Shown here: positions 1-9,608 of the stretch, piece by piece | How positions within the stretch are numbered: position 1 is the first letter of the stretch | Layout: every line of letters starts with the position of its first letter | NCBI RefSeq assembly: GCF_023195515.1 | Contig: NZ_JALPKR020000002.1 | Coordinates: 5,371,001 to 5,435,000 of the forward strand | Origin: Variovorax sp. S12S4 | Lineage (GTDB): Bacteria > Pseudomonadota > Gammaproteobacteria > Burkholderiales > Burkholderiaceae_C | DNA: 64,000 nt | Direction: 5' to 3' | The notes under the pieces: model-generated | Databases searched by the model: none | Seen by the model: the letters and a program-made list of their open reading frames with translations, nothing else | What the model was told of the DNA's origin: nothing | Position numbers and translations under genes: made by a program

Positions 1-69
1 CGTGCCCTGAACCGCAGCGCCCCCAACAAAGCACCAAACGCACGACGCGGCGAACAGAACAGCAAGCCA

Positions 70-813
<744 letters not shown>

Positions 814-829
814 GCGATGGGCTCCGGGT

Positions 830-2023
830 TCAGGCGCGTTGGCTGCCGATGCCGTCCGGCAACGCGGGTTCGGTCTGCGGCGCGGGAGGTTGTGCGGGTA
901 CGGTGGCGGCCGGCGGCTTTACTGCGGCTTCGCGCAACGCCTGGCGGCGCCCCTTCCACCAGGGCCTGATCTTTTCGTCCCACAAGCCCGCCAGGCCCAT
1001 CGGAAAAGCCATGGTCACGCCGATGAAGAGGCCGGCCATCAGGAACAGCCACAGGTCCGGAAAGCTTTCGGAGAACAGCGTCTTGCCCGCATTCACCAGG
1101 AGCGCGCCGTACACCGCACCCACCAGGCTCATGCGGCCGCCCACCGCGCAGAAGATCACCATCTCGATGGACGGCACGATGCCCACGAAGCTCGGCGACA
1201 TGAAGCCCACCTGCAGCGCGAACATCGCACCGCCAATGCCCGAGAGCCCGGCCGCAAGGCAGAAGATGAAGACCTTGAAGTTCGACACGTCGTAGCCCGA
1301 GAAGCGTACCCGGTCTTCCTTGTCGCGCATGGCCAGCAGCAGCGTGCCGAGCTTGCTGGTCTGGATCCAGCGGCACAGCACGATGCTGGCGACCAGCAGG
1401 CCCACGCACACGTAGTAGAGGATGTACTTGGCGCCGTCGGTGCGCGTGTCCCAGCCCAGCATCGTCTTCAGGTCGGTCATGCCGTTGACGCCGCCCGTGT
1501 AGCCCTGCTGGCCGATGATGAGCACGGTGCAGATCAGCGCCACCGCCTGCGTGATGATGGCAAAGTACACGCCGCCCACGCGGCGCTTGAACATCGCAAA
1601 GCTCACGAGCCAGGCGAGCGCCATCGGCGCCAGCACCACCAGCGCCAGGCTCAGGGGCAGGCTCTTGAACGGCAGCCACAGCATGGGCAGCTCGGTGATC
1701 TGGTTCCAGTCCATGAAGTCAGGAATGCCTGGCGTCGACTGGATCTTGGTCGTGATCGGGTCCGAGGCTTCGAGCTTGAGAAACATCGCCATCGCATAGC
1801 CGCCGATGCCGAAGAACACGCCCTGCCCCAGGCTGAGCACACCTCCGTAGCCCCACACCATCACAAGGCCCACGGCGACGAAGGCGTAGGTGAGGTACTT
1901 GCCCACGAGGTTCAGGCGAAAGATGTCGAGCGACAGCGGCAGCACCACCGCCAGCAGCAACACCAGCAGCAAGAGGCTGCCCAGCTGATAGCGCAGGATC
2001 GAGGCCTTGATGAAATTCATCAT
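830..2023 (-). CDS. urtC: Urea ABC transporter permease UrtC
   Basis: Inner-membrane permease subunit of the urea importer. The 397-residue protein is a chain of hydrophobic segments typical of the LivM/UrtC family, including the family stretch VWGYGGVLSLGQGVFFGIGG. Tandem Met codons at the start make the first residue uncertain by one. The C-terminal tail is Pro/Ala rich (residues about 365-397), beyond the usual membrane core. It sits 31 bp after urtB and 16 bp before urtD, in the same operon. Confidence 0.95.
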   Translation of the reverse strand: MMNFIKASILRYQLGSLLLLVLLLAVVLPLSLDIFRLNLVGKYLTYAFVAVGLVMVWGYGGVLSLGQGVFFGIGGYAMAMFLKLEASDPITTKIQSTPGIPDFMDWNQITELPMLWLPFKSLPLSLALVVLAPMALAWLVSFAMFKRRVGGVYFAIITQAVALICTVLIIGQQGYTGGVNGMTDLKTMLGWDTRTDGAKYILYYVCVGLLVASIVLCRWIQTSKLGTLLLAMRDKEDRVRFSGYDVSNFKVFIFCLAAGLSGIGGAMFALQVGFMSPSFVGIVPSIEMVIFCAVGGRMSLVGAVYGALLVNAGKTLFSESFPDLWLFLMAGLFIGVTMAFPMGLAGLWDEKIRPWWKGRRQALREAAVKPPAATVPAQPPAPQTEPALPDGIGSQRA

Positions 2024-2054
2024 CGGAACGTTCTCCAGGAAGGAAGCGGGTTCA

Positions 2055-2969
2055 TCAGCGGCGGACTTTCACGGCGAACAAGCCTTGCGGACGCATCATC
2101 AAGATGAGCACGATCAGCGAAAGCGTCAGCACCTTGGCCATCGAGCCGGTCATGAAGAATTCCGAGATCGATTGCGTCTGCGCAATGCCGAAGGCCGAGA
2201 CCACCGTGCCCAACAGGCTGGCGGCGCCGCCGAAAGTGACGACCAGGAAGGCATCGACGATGTAGAGCGAGCCCGAGGTCGGCCCCGTCGAGCCGATGGT
2301 GGTGAAGGCCGCGCCCGCCATGCCCGCAATGCCGCAGCCGATGGCGAAGGTCAGGCGGTCGGTCTTCATGGTGTCGATGCCGGTCGCGTTGGCCATGGTG
2401 CGGTTGGCCACGGTGGCGCGCACGCGCAGGCCCCAGCGGCTCTTGTGCAGCGCGACGAGCACACCGCCCGTGACCAGCGCGGTGAGCGCCAGCACAAAGA
2501 GTCCGTTGATCGGAATGTCGAGGCCTTCATGCGGCGTCCACGAGCCCATGAGCCACTCGGGCAGCGTGGGGCTCACTTCCTTCGGGCCGATGAAGGTGCG
2601 AAAGAGCTGCTGCAACCCCAGGCTCACGCCCCATGTGGCCAGCAGCGTGTCGAGCGGACGCTTGTAGAGATGCCGAATGAGCACCCACTCCACGATCCAG
2701 CCGACGATGAAAGCGAACACGAAAGCCAGGCCGATGGCAATCGGAAAGTAATACGGCATGAACGCCGGCGCGAGGCTTTCGGTGACCCGCGCGGCCAGGT
2801 AGATCGAATAGGCGCCGATGGTCATGAACTCGCCATGCGCCATGTTGATCACGCCCATCTGGCCGAAGATGATCGCGAGCCCCAGGCCCATGAGCAGCAG
2901 CACCGCGAAGAGGCTCAGCCCCGCGAAGCCCTGCATGAGGCCGATGTTCATCATGTCCGACAGAGTCAT
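2055..2969 (-). CDS. urtB: Urea ABC transporter permease UrtB
   Basis: Second membrane permease of the urea importer. I chose the start giving MTLSDMMNIGL (304 residues) because an AGGAA ribosome site lies just upstream; a longer reading frame back to 3053 runs into the palindromic repeat and is not credible. The protein has about eight hydrophobic segments and the family phrase GLGLAIIFGQMGVINMAHGE, found in LivH/UrtB permeases. It is the short form, without the long periplasmic N-terminal extension some UrtB proteins have. The 143 bp gap to urtA holds the repeat. Confidence 0.95.
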   Translation of the reverse strand: MTLSDMMNIGLMQGFAGLSLFAVLLLMGLGLAIIFGQMGVINMAHGEFMTIGAYSIYLAARVTESLAPAFMPYYFPIAIGLAFVFAFIVGWIVEWVLIRHLYKRPLDTLLATWGVSLGLQQLFRTFIGPKEVSPTLPEWLMGSWTPHEGLDIPINGLFVLALTALVTGGVLVALHKSRWGLRVRATVANRTMANATGIDTMKTDRLTFAIGCGIAGMAGAAFTTIGSTGPTSGSLYIVDAFLVVTFGGAASLLGTVVSAFGIAQTQSISEFFMTGSMAKVLTLSLIVLILMMRPQGLFAVKVRR

Positions 2970-2996
2970 GGAAGATTCCTGTGTTGGCGATTGGCT

Positions 2997-3100
2997 CCTT
3001 CCCCCTCTGGGGGAAGGTTGGGATGGGGGCAGGCAGGGCGTGCCCAGTGGCAAGGCCGCTTGCCCCCACCCCTGCCCTCCCCAAGAGGGGGAGGGAGAAA
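2997..3100. repeat. REP-like palindromic element between urtA and urtB
   Basis: Two inverted arms, about 2997-3032 and 3060-3100, both match a C/G-rich pattern (CTTCCCCCTCTGGGGGAAGG on one side and its relaxed complement on the other) separated by a short spacer. Such elements are usually dispersed in beta- and gammaproteobacterial genomes. Placed between urtA and urtB it could form a strong mRNA hairpin that protects the urtA message or lowers read-through, giving more binding protein than permease. That role is inference. Confidence 0.75.
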
Positions 3101-3112
3101 GTCATCAGGGGT

Positions 3113-4378
3113 TTATTGATAGCCCTTCGGAAACGGATCCGGCTTGATCAGCTCGCTCGACTCCGCCACCACCTTGAACGTCCCGTCCAGCTGCCCCTGC
3201 CCGATGCGTGCCTTGCTCCACAGGTGGTGGTTCGCATCCAGCTTCACATAGCCTTCGGGCGCGGTCTTCAGTTCGATGCCCGGCGAGCTGGCCACGACCT
3301 TGTCCACGTCGAAGCTGCCGGCCTTTTCCACAGCCGCTTTCCAGAGCCACGGCCCCAGGTAGCCCGCCTGGGTAACGTCGCCGATCACCGCGTCCTTGCC
3401 GTACTTGCCCTTGAAGGCCTCCACGAACTTCTTGTTGTTCGGGTTGTCGAGCGACTGGAAGTACTTCATCGACGAATAGAAGCCCGCGAAGTTTTCGCCG
3501 CCTACGCCGGTCATTTCGTCTTCAGTCACGGCCAGCGTCAGCAGAAACTGCTTGTCGCCCGTGATGCCCGCGGCCTTGAGCTGCTTGTAGAAGGCCACGT
3601 TCGAGCCGCCCACCACCGCCGCGAAGATGCAGTCGGGCTTGGCGACCTTGATCTTGTTGATCAGCGAGTTGAAGTTGGTGTGGCCCAGCGGGTAGTACTC
3701 CTCGCCCTTGACCGAACCCTTCTGGAAGTTCTCGATGTGCTTGCGCGCGATCTTCATCGAGGTGCGCGGCCAGATGTAGTCGGAGCCGACGAGGAAGAAG
3801 GTCTTGGCCTTCTTCTCCTTCGCGCCCCAGTCCAGGCCCCAGATGATCTGCTGCGTCGCTTCCTGGCCCGTGTAGATCACGTTCTTGCTCTGCTCCAGGC
3901 CTTCGTAGAAGGTCGGGTAGTACAAGAGGCCGTTCTCTTTTTCGAACACCGGCAGCACGGCCTTGCGCGAGGCGCTGGTCCAGCAGCCGAACACCGCTGC
4001 GCAGTGGTCGTTGACCAACAGCTTCTTCGACTTTTCGGCAAAGGTGGGCCAGTCGGAAGCACCGTCTTCCTTGATGACCTTGATCTTGCGGCCGAGGATG
4101 CCGCCCATTGCGTTGATCTGGTCGATGGCGAGCTGCTCGGCCTGGATGGACCCGGTTTCCGAGATGGCCATGGTGCCGGACGACGAGTGCAGCTGGCCCA
4201 CCGTCACTTCGGTGTCGGTCACCGCGAGCTTGGTGGTGTTGATCTTGGCCGTCGGGAATTGCGACTGGCCGAAGCTCAGGCCGCTCAGGCCCATCACGGG
4301 CAGCGCGGCGGCGCCCTGCAGCAAACGGCGGCGGCGCAATGCCAGGGCATCGAGAGAGGGATCGGAATCACGCGACAT
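3113..4378 (-). CDS. urtA: Urea ABC transporter substrate-binding protein UrtA
   Basis: Periplasmic urea-binding protein and first gene of the urt operon. The start at 4378 (MSRDSDPSLD) is preceded by GGAG at the right spacing; a frame extending to 4429 lacks this. The 421-residue protein begins with a run RRRRLLQGAA followed by a hydrophobic stretch ending near FGQS, which looks like a twin-arginine-type signal. The body matches the type I periplasmic-binding fold of UrtA (phrases TVGQLHSSSGTMA and AVFGCWTSASRKAVLPV). It is divergent from the sensor kinase gene at 4628, across about 250 bp that should contain both promoters. Confidence 0.95.
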   Translation of the reverse strand: MSRDSDPSLDALALRRRRLLQGAAALPVMGLSGLSFGQSQFPTAKINTTKLAVTDTEVTVGQLHSSSGTMAISETGSIQAEQLAIDQINAMGGILGRKIKVIKEDGASDWPTFAEKSKKLLVNDHCAAVFGCWTSASRKAVLPVFEKENGLLYYPTFYEGLEQSKNVIYTGQEATQQIIWGLDWGAKEKKAKTFFLVGSDYIWPRTSMKIARKHIENFQKGSVKGEEYYPLGHTNFNSLINKIKVAKPDCIFAAVVGGSNVAFYKQLKAAGITGDKQFLLTLAVTEDEMTGVGGENFAGFYSSMKYFQSLDNPNNKKFVEAFKGKYGKDAVIGDVTQAGYLGPWLWKAAVEKAGSFDVDKVVASSPGIELKTAPEGYVKLDANHHLWSKARIGQGQLDGTFKVVAESSELIKPDPFPKGYQ

Positions 4379-4627
4379 CAGGAAACTCCAGGCGGGTTGA
4401 AAAATGAGCCGCGCACCATCGCAGTGCATCGGACGGTGCCTCGAGCACCATGGCTGGTACTTTAGAAATCACTTGCGCCGCCGCGAATACGTCATTCAAC
4501 GTAGCGGCGAGAGACGCTCCGGCACGCAGACTCGCAGGCCGTGCACTGGGCGCAAAGCACGCAGGGAGCGCTTCTTGCTCTGCTGCCTTCCATGCCGCCG
4601 CCCTCGCCCTTGCCGCAAGACCCCACC

Positions 4628-7600
4628 ATGCAACCCGTCACCGGCCAGAAGATCTTTCGCATCCGCCGCGACTACAACGCGTGGGTGGCGAACGAAACGC
4701 TGGAGGACTACGCGCTGCGCTACACGCCGCGCAGCTTCCGCAAGTGGTCGGAGTTCCGCGTCGCCAATGCGGCCTTCGGCGCCACCTCGTTCCTGGCGCT
4801 GGAGGCCATCGGCGGCGCCATTGCGCTCAACTACGGCTTCTCGAATGCGCTGTGGGCCATCCTGGTGGTGGGGCTCATCACCTTCCTCACGGGCCTGCCA
4901 ATTTCGTACTACGCGGCCAAGCACGGCGTGGACATGGACCTGCTCACGCGCGGCGCGGGCTTCGGCTACCTGGGCTCCACCCTTACCTCGCTCATCTACG
5001 CGAGCTTCACTTTCATCTTCTTTGCGCTGGAGGCGGCCATCCTCGCGCTGGCGCTGCAGCTGTACCTCGACTGGCCGCTGCCGCTGCTCTACCTGCTCTC
5101 GTCGATCGTGATCGTGCCGCTGGTCATGCGCGGCATCACGCTCATCTCGGGCCTGCAGCTATGGACGCAGCCGATCTGGATCGTGCTGTTCGTCTGCCCC
5201 TTCATCGCGGTACTGGTGAAAAAGCCCGAGCTGTATGCCGACTTCACCGGCCTGGTGGGCCGCACCTCCGACAGCAGCGGCTTCGACCCGCTGATGTTCG
5301 GCGCCGCCGCCACCGTGGCGTTCTCGCTGGTGGTGCAGATCGGCGAGCAGGTCGACTACCTGCGCTTTCTGCCCGAGAAAACGGCCGCCAACCGGGGCCG
5401 CTGGTGGGCCGCGGTGCTGGTGGCGGGGCCGGGCTGGATCGTGCCGGGCATGCTCAAGATGATGGGCGGCGCTTTCCTGGCTTTTCTGGCGCTGCAGCAC
5501 GAGATTCCGGGCAAGCACGCCGTCGAGCCCACGCTGATGTACCTCACGGGCTTTTCGTACGTGCTGCGCGACCCGGCCTGGGTGCTGGCAATCACCACGC
5601 TGTTCGTGGTGGTGTCGCAGATGAAGATCAACCTCACCAATGCCTATGCGGGCTCGCTGGCGTGGTCGAACTTCTTCGCGCGGCTGACGCACAGCCACCC
5701 GGGGCGCGTGGTGTGGCTGGTGTTCAACGTGGTCATCGCCATTCTGCTGATGACGTTGGGCGTGTTCGCGGCGCTGGAGCACGTGCTGGGCTTCTACAGC
5801 AACATCGCCATCGCATGGGTCGGTGCACTGGTGGCCGATCTGGTCATCAACAAACCGCTGGGCTGGAGCCCTCGCACCATCGAGTTCAAGCGCGCGCACC
5901 TGTACGACATCAACCCGGTCGGCCTGGGTGCGATGCTGGTGGCTGCCACGCTCGCCATGCTGGCCTACTCCGGCGTGCTGGGCCAGTGGGCCCGCGCGTT
6001 CTCCCCCTTCATCGCGCTGGCAACGGCGCTGGTCGTTTCACCGCTGCTCGCCTGGCGCACGCGCGGGCGCTACTACCTGGCGCGCACCGACATCCGACGC
6101 TGGACACCGGGGCAGATGGTCAAGTGCTCGGTGTGCGACAACAGCTTCGAGTCCGAAGACATGGCGCATTGCCCCGCCTACAGCGCACCGATCTGTTCAC
6201 TGTGCTGCACGCTCGAATCGCGCTGCCACGACCGTTGCAAGACCGACTCGCGCGCGGCCGAGCAGATGAGCGGCTGGCTCAAGGCGCTGCTGCCGCCAGC
6301 GTTGTCGGGCCGGCTCAACTTTCGCGTGGCGCACTACCTGATGGTGGCAACCTCGCTGGTGGCGCTGCTGGCCACGGTGATGGGCGTGGTGTATGCGCAA
6401 GAAACCATCACGGGCTCCGATGCCATGGACCCCGCCTTGCGCAGCGCTTTTCTCAAGGTGTTTGCGCTGCTCTCGCTGGTGGCGGCCGTGGCGGCGTGGT
6501 GGATCGTGCTGGGCAGCGAGAGCCGGCAAATGGCGCAAGAGGAATCGAACCGCCACAACCACCTGCTCACCGTCGAGATCGAAGCGCACCAGCGCACCGA
6601 TGCCGCGCTGCAGACCGCGAAGGAAGCCGCCGAGGCGGCCAACCAGGCCAAGACCCGCTACGTGGCCGGCATGACGCATGAACTGCGAACGCCGCTCAAC
6701 AGCATCCTGGGCTACTCGCAGATCCTGCTCAAGGGCGAGGCCGTGGCGCCGCCGCGCGAAGCGGTGCAAACCATCCAGCGCAGCGGCGAGCACATGCTGG
6801 GCCTGATTGACGGGCTGCTCGACCTGGCGCGCATCGAGGCGGGCCGCCTGCAGCTGGAGCCCGCGCCGCTCGCGCTGCCCGCCTTCCTGGACGAGGTGGT
6901 GCACATGGTGCGGCCGCAGGCCGAGAACAAGGGCCTGGCCTTCGTGTACACCCACAGCGGCCGGCTGCCGCCCTGGGTGCATGCCGACGCCAAGCGGCTG
7001 CGGCAGATTCTCATCAACCTGCTGGCCAATGCGGTGCGCTTTACCGACAGCGGCACGGTCACGCTGCATGTGGATGCACGGCGCGAAGTGCTGCGCTTCG
7101 ACGTGGTCGACACCGGCATCGGCGTGGCCCCGCAGGACCACCAGCGCATCTTCCTGCCGTTCGAACGCGGGGCCGCGGGGCGCCGGCGCGGCGAGCCGGG
7201 CACGGGCCTTGGCCTCACCATCACCGGCCTTCTTACGTCGCTGATGGGCGGCGAACTGGCCCTTGCCGCCACCTCGCCCGCGGGCAGCACCTTCAGCGTG
7301 CGGGTGTACCTGCGCGAAGTGGCCGACCCCGGCCCGCAGGCAAAGGCCGGCGCATTGCGGCGGCTGGTGTCGGGCTACATCGGCGAGCGCCGCACGCTGC
7401 TGGTGGTCGACGACCAGCCGGTGCAGCGGCAGATGCTGGCCGGCATGCTGGTGCCGCTGGGCTTCGAGGTGCGCGAGGCCGCGAGCGGGACCGAATGCCT
7501 CGACAGCCTGCGCGAAAACCTGCCCAGCGCGATTCTCCTGGACCTCACCATGGACGACATGGACGGCTGGCAGACCGCGACGCTGGTGCGCGCCTCGGGC

Positions 7601-8020
7601 TTCGACCGCATTCCGATCATCATCGTCTCGGCCAACATGTTCGAGAACCAGGGCGAGCTGCTGCGCGCCGCGGGCTGCCAGGCGTTCGTGGGCAAGCCGG
7701 TCATCGAATCGGAGCTGATTGCCACGCTGGAGCGCCACCTCGGACTCGAATGGCTGGCGCTCAACGACGCCATGCCGCCGACGGTCGATGTTTCGGTGCG
7801 GCCCGATCAGCTGGCCCTTTCCGAAGACGACCGTGCCGAACTGATGCGGCTGGTGCAGATGGGCCACGTGCGCGGGCTGCACCAGGTGCTCGACCGGCTC
7901 GCCGCGGCGTCTCCGCCGGCCGCCGTGACCTGCACCTGGCTGCGCGGCATGGTCACGCGTTTCGATCTCGACAATCTCCGCAAGGCACTCGCAGAAGATG
8001 CAGACCCCCTCACCCCCTGA
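4628..8020 (+). CDS. Hybrid sensor histidine kinase with NCS1-type permease input domain
   Basis: A 1130-residue membrane kinase. Residues about 20-480 are a full set of roughly twelve membrane segments resembling NCS1 cytosine/purine/allantoin permeases. Residues 500-540 are a cysteine cluster (CSVCDN, CPAY, CSLCC, CHDRC) likely to bind zinc. Two more membrane segments and a coiled coil lead to a HisKA domain with the phospho-acceptor His684 in HELRTP, an HATPase domain with GTGLGLTI, and a receiver with Asp972 in LLDLTMDD. A short helical tail follows. The start at 4628 is chosen as the first Met before the conserved region; the ribosome site is weak. It overlaps the regulator gene by 23 bp and diverges from urtA, so control of urea or purine nitrogen uptake is a fair inference. 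Confidence 0.9.
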   Translation: MQPVTGQKIFRIRRDYNAWVANETLEDYALRYTPRSFRKWSEFRVANAAFGATSFLALEAIGGAIALNYGFSNALWAILVVGLITFLTGLPISYYAAKHGVDMDLLTRGAGFGYLGSTLTSLIYASFTFIFFALEAAILALALQLYLDWPLPLLYLLSSIVIVPLVMRGITLISGLQLWTQPIWIVLFVCPFIAVLVKKPELYADFTGLVGRTSDSSGFDPLMFGAAATVAFSLVVQIGEQVDYLRFLPEKTAANRGRWWAAVLVAGPGWIVPGMLKMMGGAFLAFLALQHEIPGKHAVEPTLMYLTGFSYVLRDPAWVLAITTLFVVVSQMKINLTNAYAGSLAWSNFFARLTHSHPGRVVWLVFNVVIAILLMTLGVFAALEHVLGFYSNIAIAWVGALVADLVINKPLGWSPRTIEFKRAHLYDINPVGLGAMLVAATLAMLAYSGVLGQWARAFSPFIALATALVVSPLLAWRTRGRYYLARTDIRRWTPGQMVKCSVCDNSFESEDMAHCPAYSAPICSLCCTLESRCHDRCKTDSRAAEQMSGWLKALLPPALSGRLNFRVAHYLMVATSLVALLATVMGVVYAQETITGSDAMDPALRSAFLKVFALLSLVAAVAAWWIVLGSESRQMAQEESNRHNHLLTVEIEAHQRTDAALQTAKEAAEAANQAKTRYVAGMTHELRTPLNSILGYSQILLKGEAVAPPREAVQTIQRSGEHMLGLIDGLLDLARIEAGRLQLEPAPLALPAFLDEVVHMVRPQAENKGLAFVYTHSGRLPPWVHADAKRLRQILINLLANAVRFTDSGTVTLHVDARREVLRFDVVDTGIGVAPQDHQRIFLPFERGAAGRRRGEPGTGLGLTITGLLTSLMGGELALAATSPAGSTFSVRVYLREVADPGPQAKAGALRRLVSGYIGERRTLLVVDDQPVQRQMLAGMLVPLGFEVREAASGTECLDSLRENLPSAILLDLTMDDMDGWQTATLVRASGFDRIPIIIVSANMFENQGELLRAAGCQAFVGKPVIESELIATLERHLGLEWLALNDAMPPTVDVSVRPDQLALSEDDRAELMRLVQMGHVRGLHQVLDRLAAASPPAAVTCTWLRGMVTRFDLDNLRKALAEDADPLTP

Positions 8021-8903
8021 AGCCGAACGTCCCGTGGTGCTGGTGGTGGACGACGCCCCCAGCAGCCTCGGCATGCTGTGCGACACGCTCGAGTCGAGCG
8101 GCTACACCGTGCTGGTTGCCGCCGACGGCGAGGCCGCGCTGCAGCGCCTCGAGCTGGTGGTGCCCGACGCCATCCTGCTCGACGGCATGATGCCCGGCCT
8201 TTCGGGCTTCGAGACCTGCCGGCGCATCAAGGCCAATGCGGCGCTTGCGCACATTCCCGTGCTGTTCATGACGGGGCTTTCGGAAACGGCGCATGTGGTC
8301 GAAGGCTTCGAGTGCGGCGGCGTCGACTACGTGGTGAAACCCATTCGCGCGCAGGAAGTGCTCGCGCGGCTGCACACGCATACGCGCAATGCACGCATCA
8401 CGCGCATGGCGCGCGACGCTGTCGACGTGGCCGGTATGGGCGTGGTCTTTGTCGATGCGCACGGTCGCGTCGCGTGGCGCTCGCCCCAGGCCGCGCTGTG
8501 GCTGCACGCGATGGATGCGCCGCCGGCACCGGGCCTGCTTCCCGCTTCGCTGAACCCGGTTCTCGTGCCCAGCGCCGCAATAACGGTCATGACCGCGGCC
8601 GGCACGCGGCTGTCGGTGCGCAACCTGGGCGCCGCGGCGCTCGGCGAGACGATGCTTCTCTTTGCCGTGCAGCGCGAAGGTGCCGGAGGTGCGCCTTCGG
8701 CGCGCCTTGCCGAAGCGGCCCTGACGCCGCGAGAGACCGAGGTGCTGTCGTGGCTTGCCAAGGGCAAGACCAACCGCGACATCGGCGAAATCCTCGGCAC
8801 CAGCCCGCGCACGGTCAACAAGCACCTCGAGCACATCTTCGAGAAGCTTGGCGTCGAGACGCGCGCCGCCGCTGCGGCGTTGGCGAGCGGGCAGCTCGCT
8901 TGA
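7998..8903 (+). CDS. LuxR-type response regulator paired with the NCS1-kinase
   Basis: The 301-residue regulator has an N-terminal receiver (VVLVVDD, phospho-acceptor Asp62 in ILLDGMMPG, Lys in VVKPI), a middle section resembling a degenerate PAS-type sensor, and a C-terminal LuxR helix-turn-helix beginning LTPRETEVLSWLAKG with SPRTVNKHLEHIFEKLGV. It therefore receives phosphate from a kinase and binds DNA. Overlap of 23 bp with the upstream kinase gene indicates co-translation and a cognate pair. The likely target is the divergent urt operon, an inference from position only. Confidence 0.92.
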   Translation: MQTPSPPEAERPVVLVVDDAPSSLGMLCDTLESSGYTVLVAADGEAALQRLELVVPDAILLDGMMPGLSGFETCRRIKANAALAHIPVLFMTGLSETAHVVEGFECGGVDYVVKPIRAQEVLARLHTHTRNARITRMARDAVDVAGMGVVFVDAHGRVAWRSPQAALWLHAMDAPPAPGLLPASLNPVLVPSAAITVMTAAGTRLSVRNLGAAALGETMLLFAVQREGAGGAPSARLAEAALTPRETEVLSWLAKGKTNRDIGEILGTSPRTVNKHLEHIFEKLGVETRAAAAALASGQLA

Positions 8904-8950
8904 AAAAGGCCGGCAGCGCCATCGCGTTGCCGGCCCCTGTTTGCAGCAGG

Positions 8951-9406
8951 CTACCTCTTGGGCGCCGGCGTTGCGGGCACCGCAGGCGTCGTGGTGGTGC
9001 TGCCCGACTTGGAAGCCGGCACGGCCGGTGTCGCGGGCGTCGCGGACATCGTCGATGACGTAGACGAAGAAGACTGCGGCGACGGCGTAGCCGGTGTTGC
9101 AGGCGTGGCCGGCGTGGTGGCTGTTGTGCCGGTGCCCGGAGTGGCAGGCGTTGCGGGTGTCGCGGGCGTTGCGGCATTGGCCGATGCATTGGAGCCGCTG
9201 GTCGCGCCTGCGCCGTTGCCGTTCGCACCTGCGGCCGCGCCTACGCCGGCACTGCCGCCGCCGCTTCCGCTGCCACCGCCCGAACCTCCGCCACCGCCGC
9301 CGCCACCACCCCCGCCGCCGCCGCCCGCAGCCAAGGCAAGCGGTGCAACGCAGGCGCCCATGACGATTGCCACCAGGGCCGGTGTAATACGTTGTTTCAG
9401 CTTCAT
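8951..9406 (-). CDS. Secreted Gly-rich, Ala-Thr-Pro repeat protein
   Basis: The 151-residue protein starts at 9406, where AAGGAG precedes the ATG. It has a signal peptide (MKLKQRITPALVAIVMGACV up to LALAA), then an unbroken run of about fourteen Gly residues, a Gly/Ser/Asn/Ala-rich part, and repeated ATPATPATP units to the end (APKR). There is no recognisable catalytic domain. It may be a surface or cell-wall-associated low-complexity protein. It converges on the response regulator gene, 47 bp away. The glycine run is built on a codon repeat and could vary in length between strains. Confidence 0.75.
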   Translation of the reverse strand: MKLKQRITPALVAIVMGACVAPLALAAGGGGGGGGGGGGGGSGGGSGSGGGSAGVGAAAGANGNGAGATSGSNASANAATPATPATPATPGTGTTATTPATPATPATPSPQSSSSTSSTMSATPATPAVPASKSGSTTTTPAVPATPAPKR

Positions 9407-9608
9407 CGAGTGCTCCTTGTTGATGTTTCGACGAAGCCAAGCTAGACGAGGCAGAAAGCTGCTCATGTAGTCAAAAGTCATCATGGCGGGCCGGTCCAGT
9501 CGGTCGAAGCCGCCGGCCAGGCGCCCACCTCGTACTTACCCCGAAGGTGCTGAAGGCTGATTGACAGCCTTGCTGCCTACGATGAACCTGAACCACTCAG
9601 GAGACACC

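Noticed and set aside
4379..4627. A possible sigma-54 promoter for urtA (GGCAC...TGCA on the minus strand)
   Set aside because: The GG to GC spacing is 11 rather than 10 bases, so it does not fit the consensus.
4450..6681. A 743-codon open frame on the + strand inside the kinase gene
   Set aside because: It is an out-of-frame shadow of a high-GC gene. The translated sequence is rich in Arg/Gly/His without family likeness, while the kinase frame has complete domains.
9240..9330. CRISPR-like or other short tandem repeat array
   Set aside because: The repeat is a run of Gly codons and neighbouring ATP codons in the low-complexity secreted protein, without spacers.
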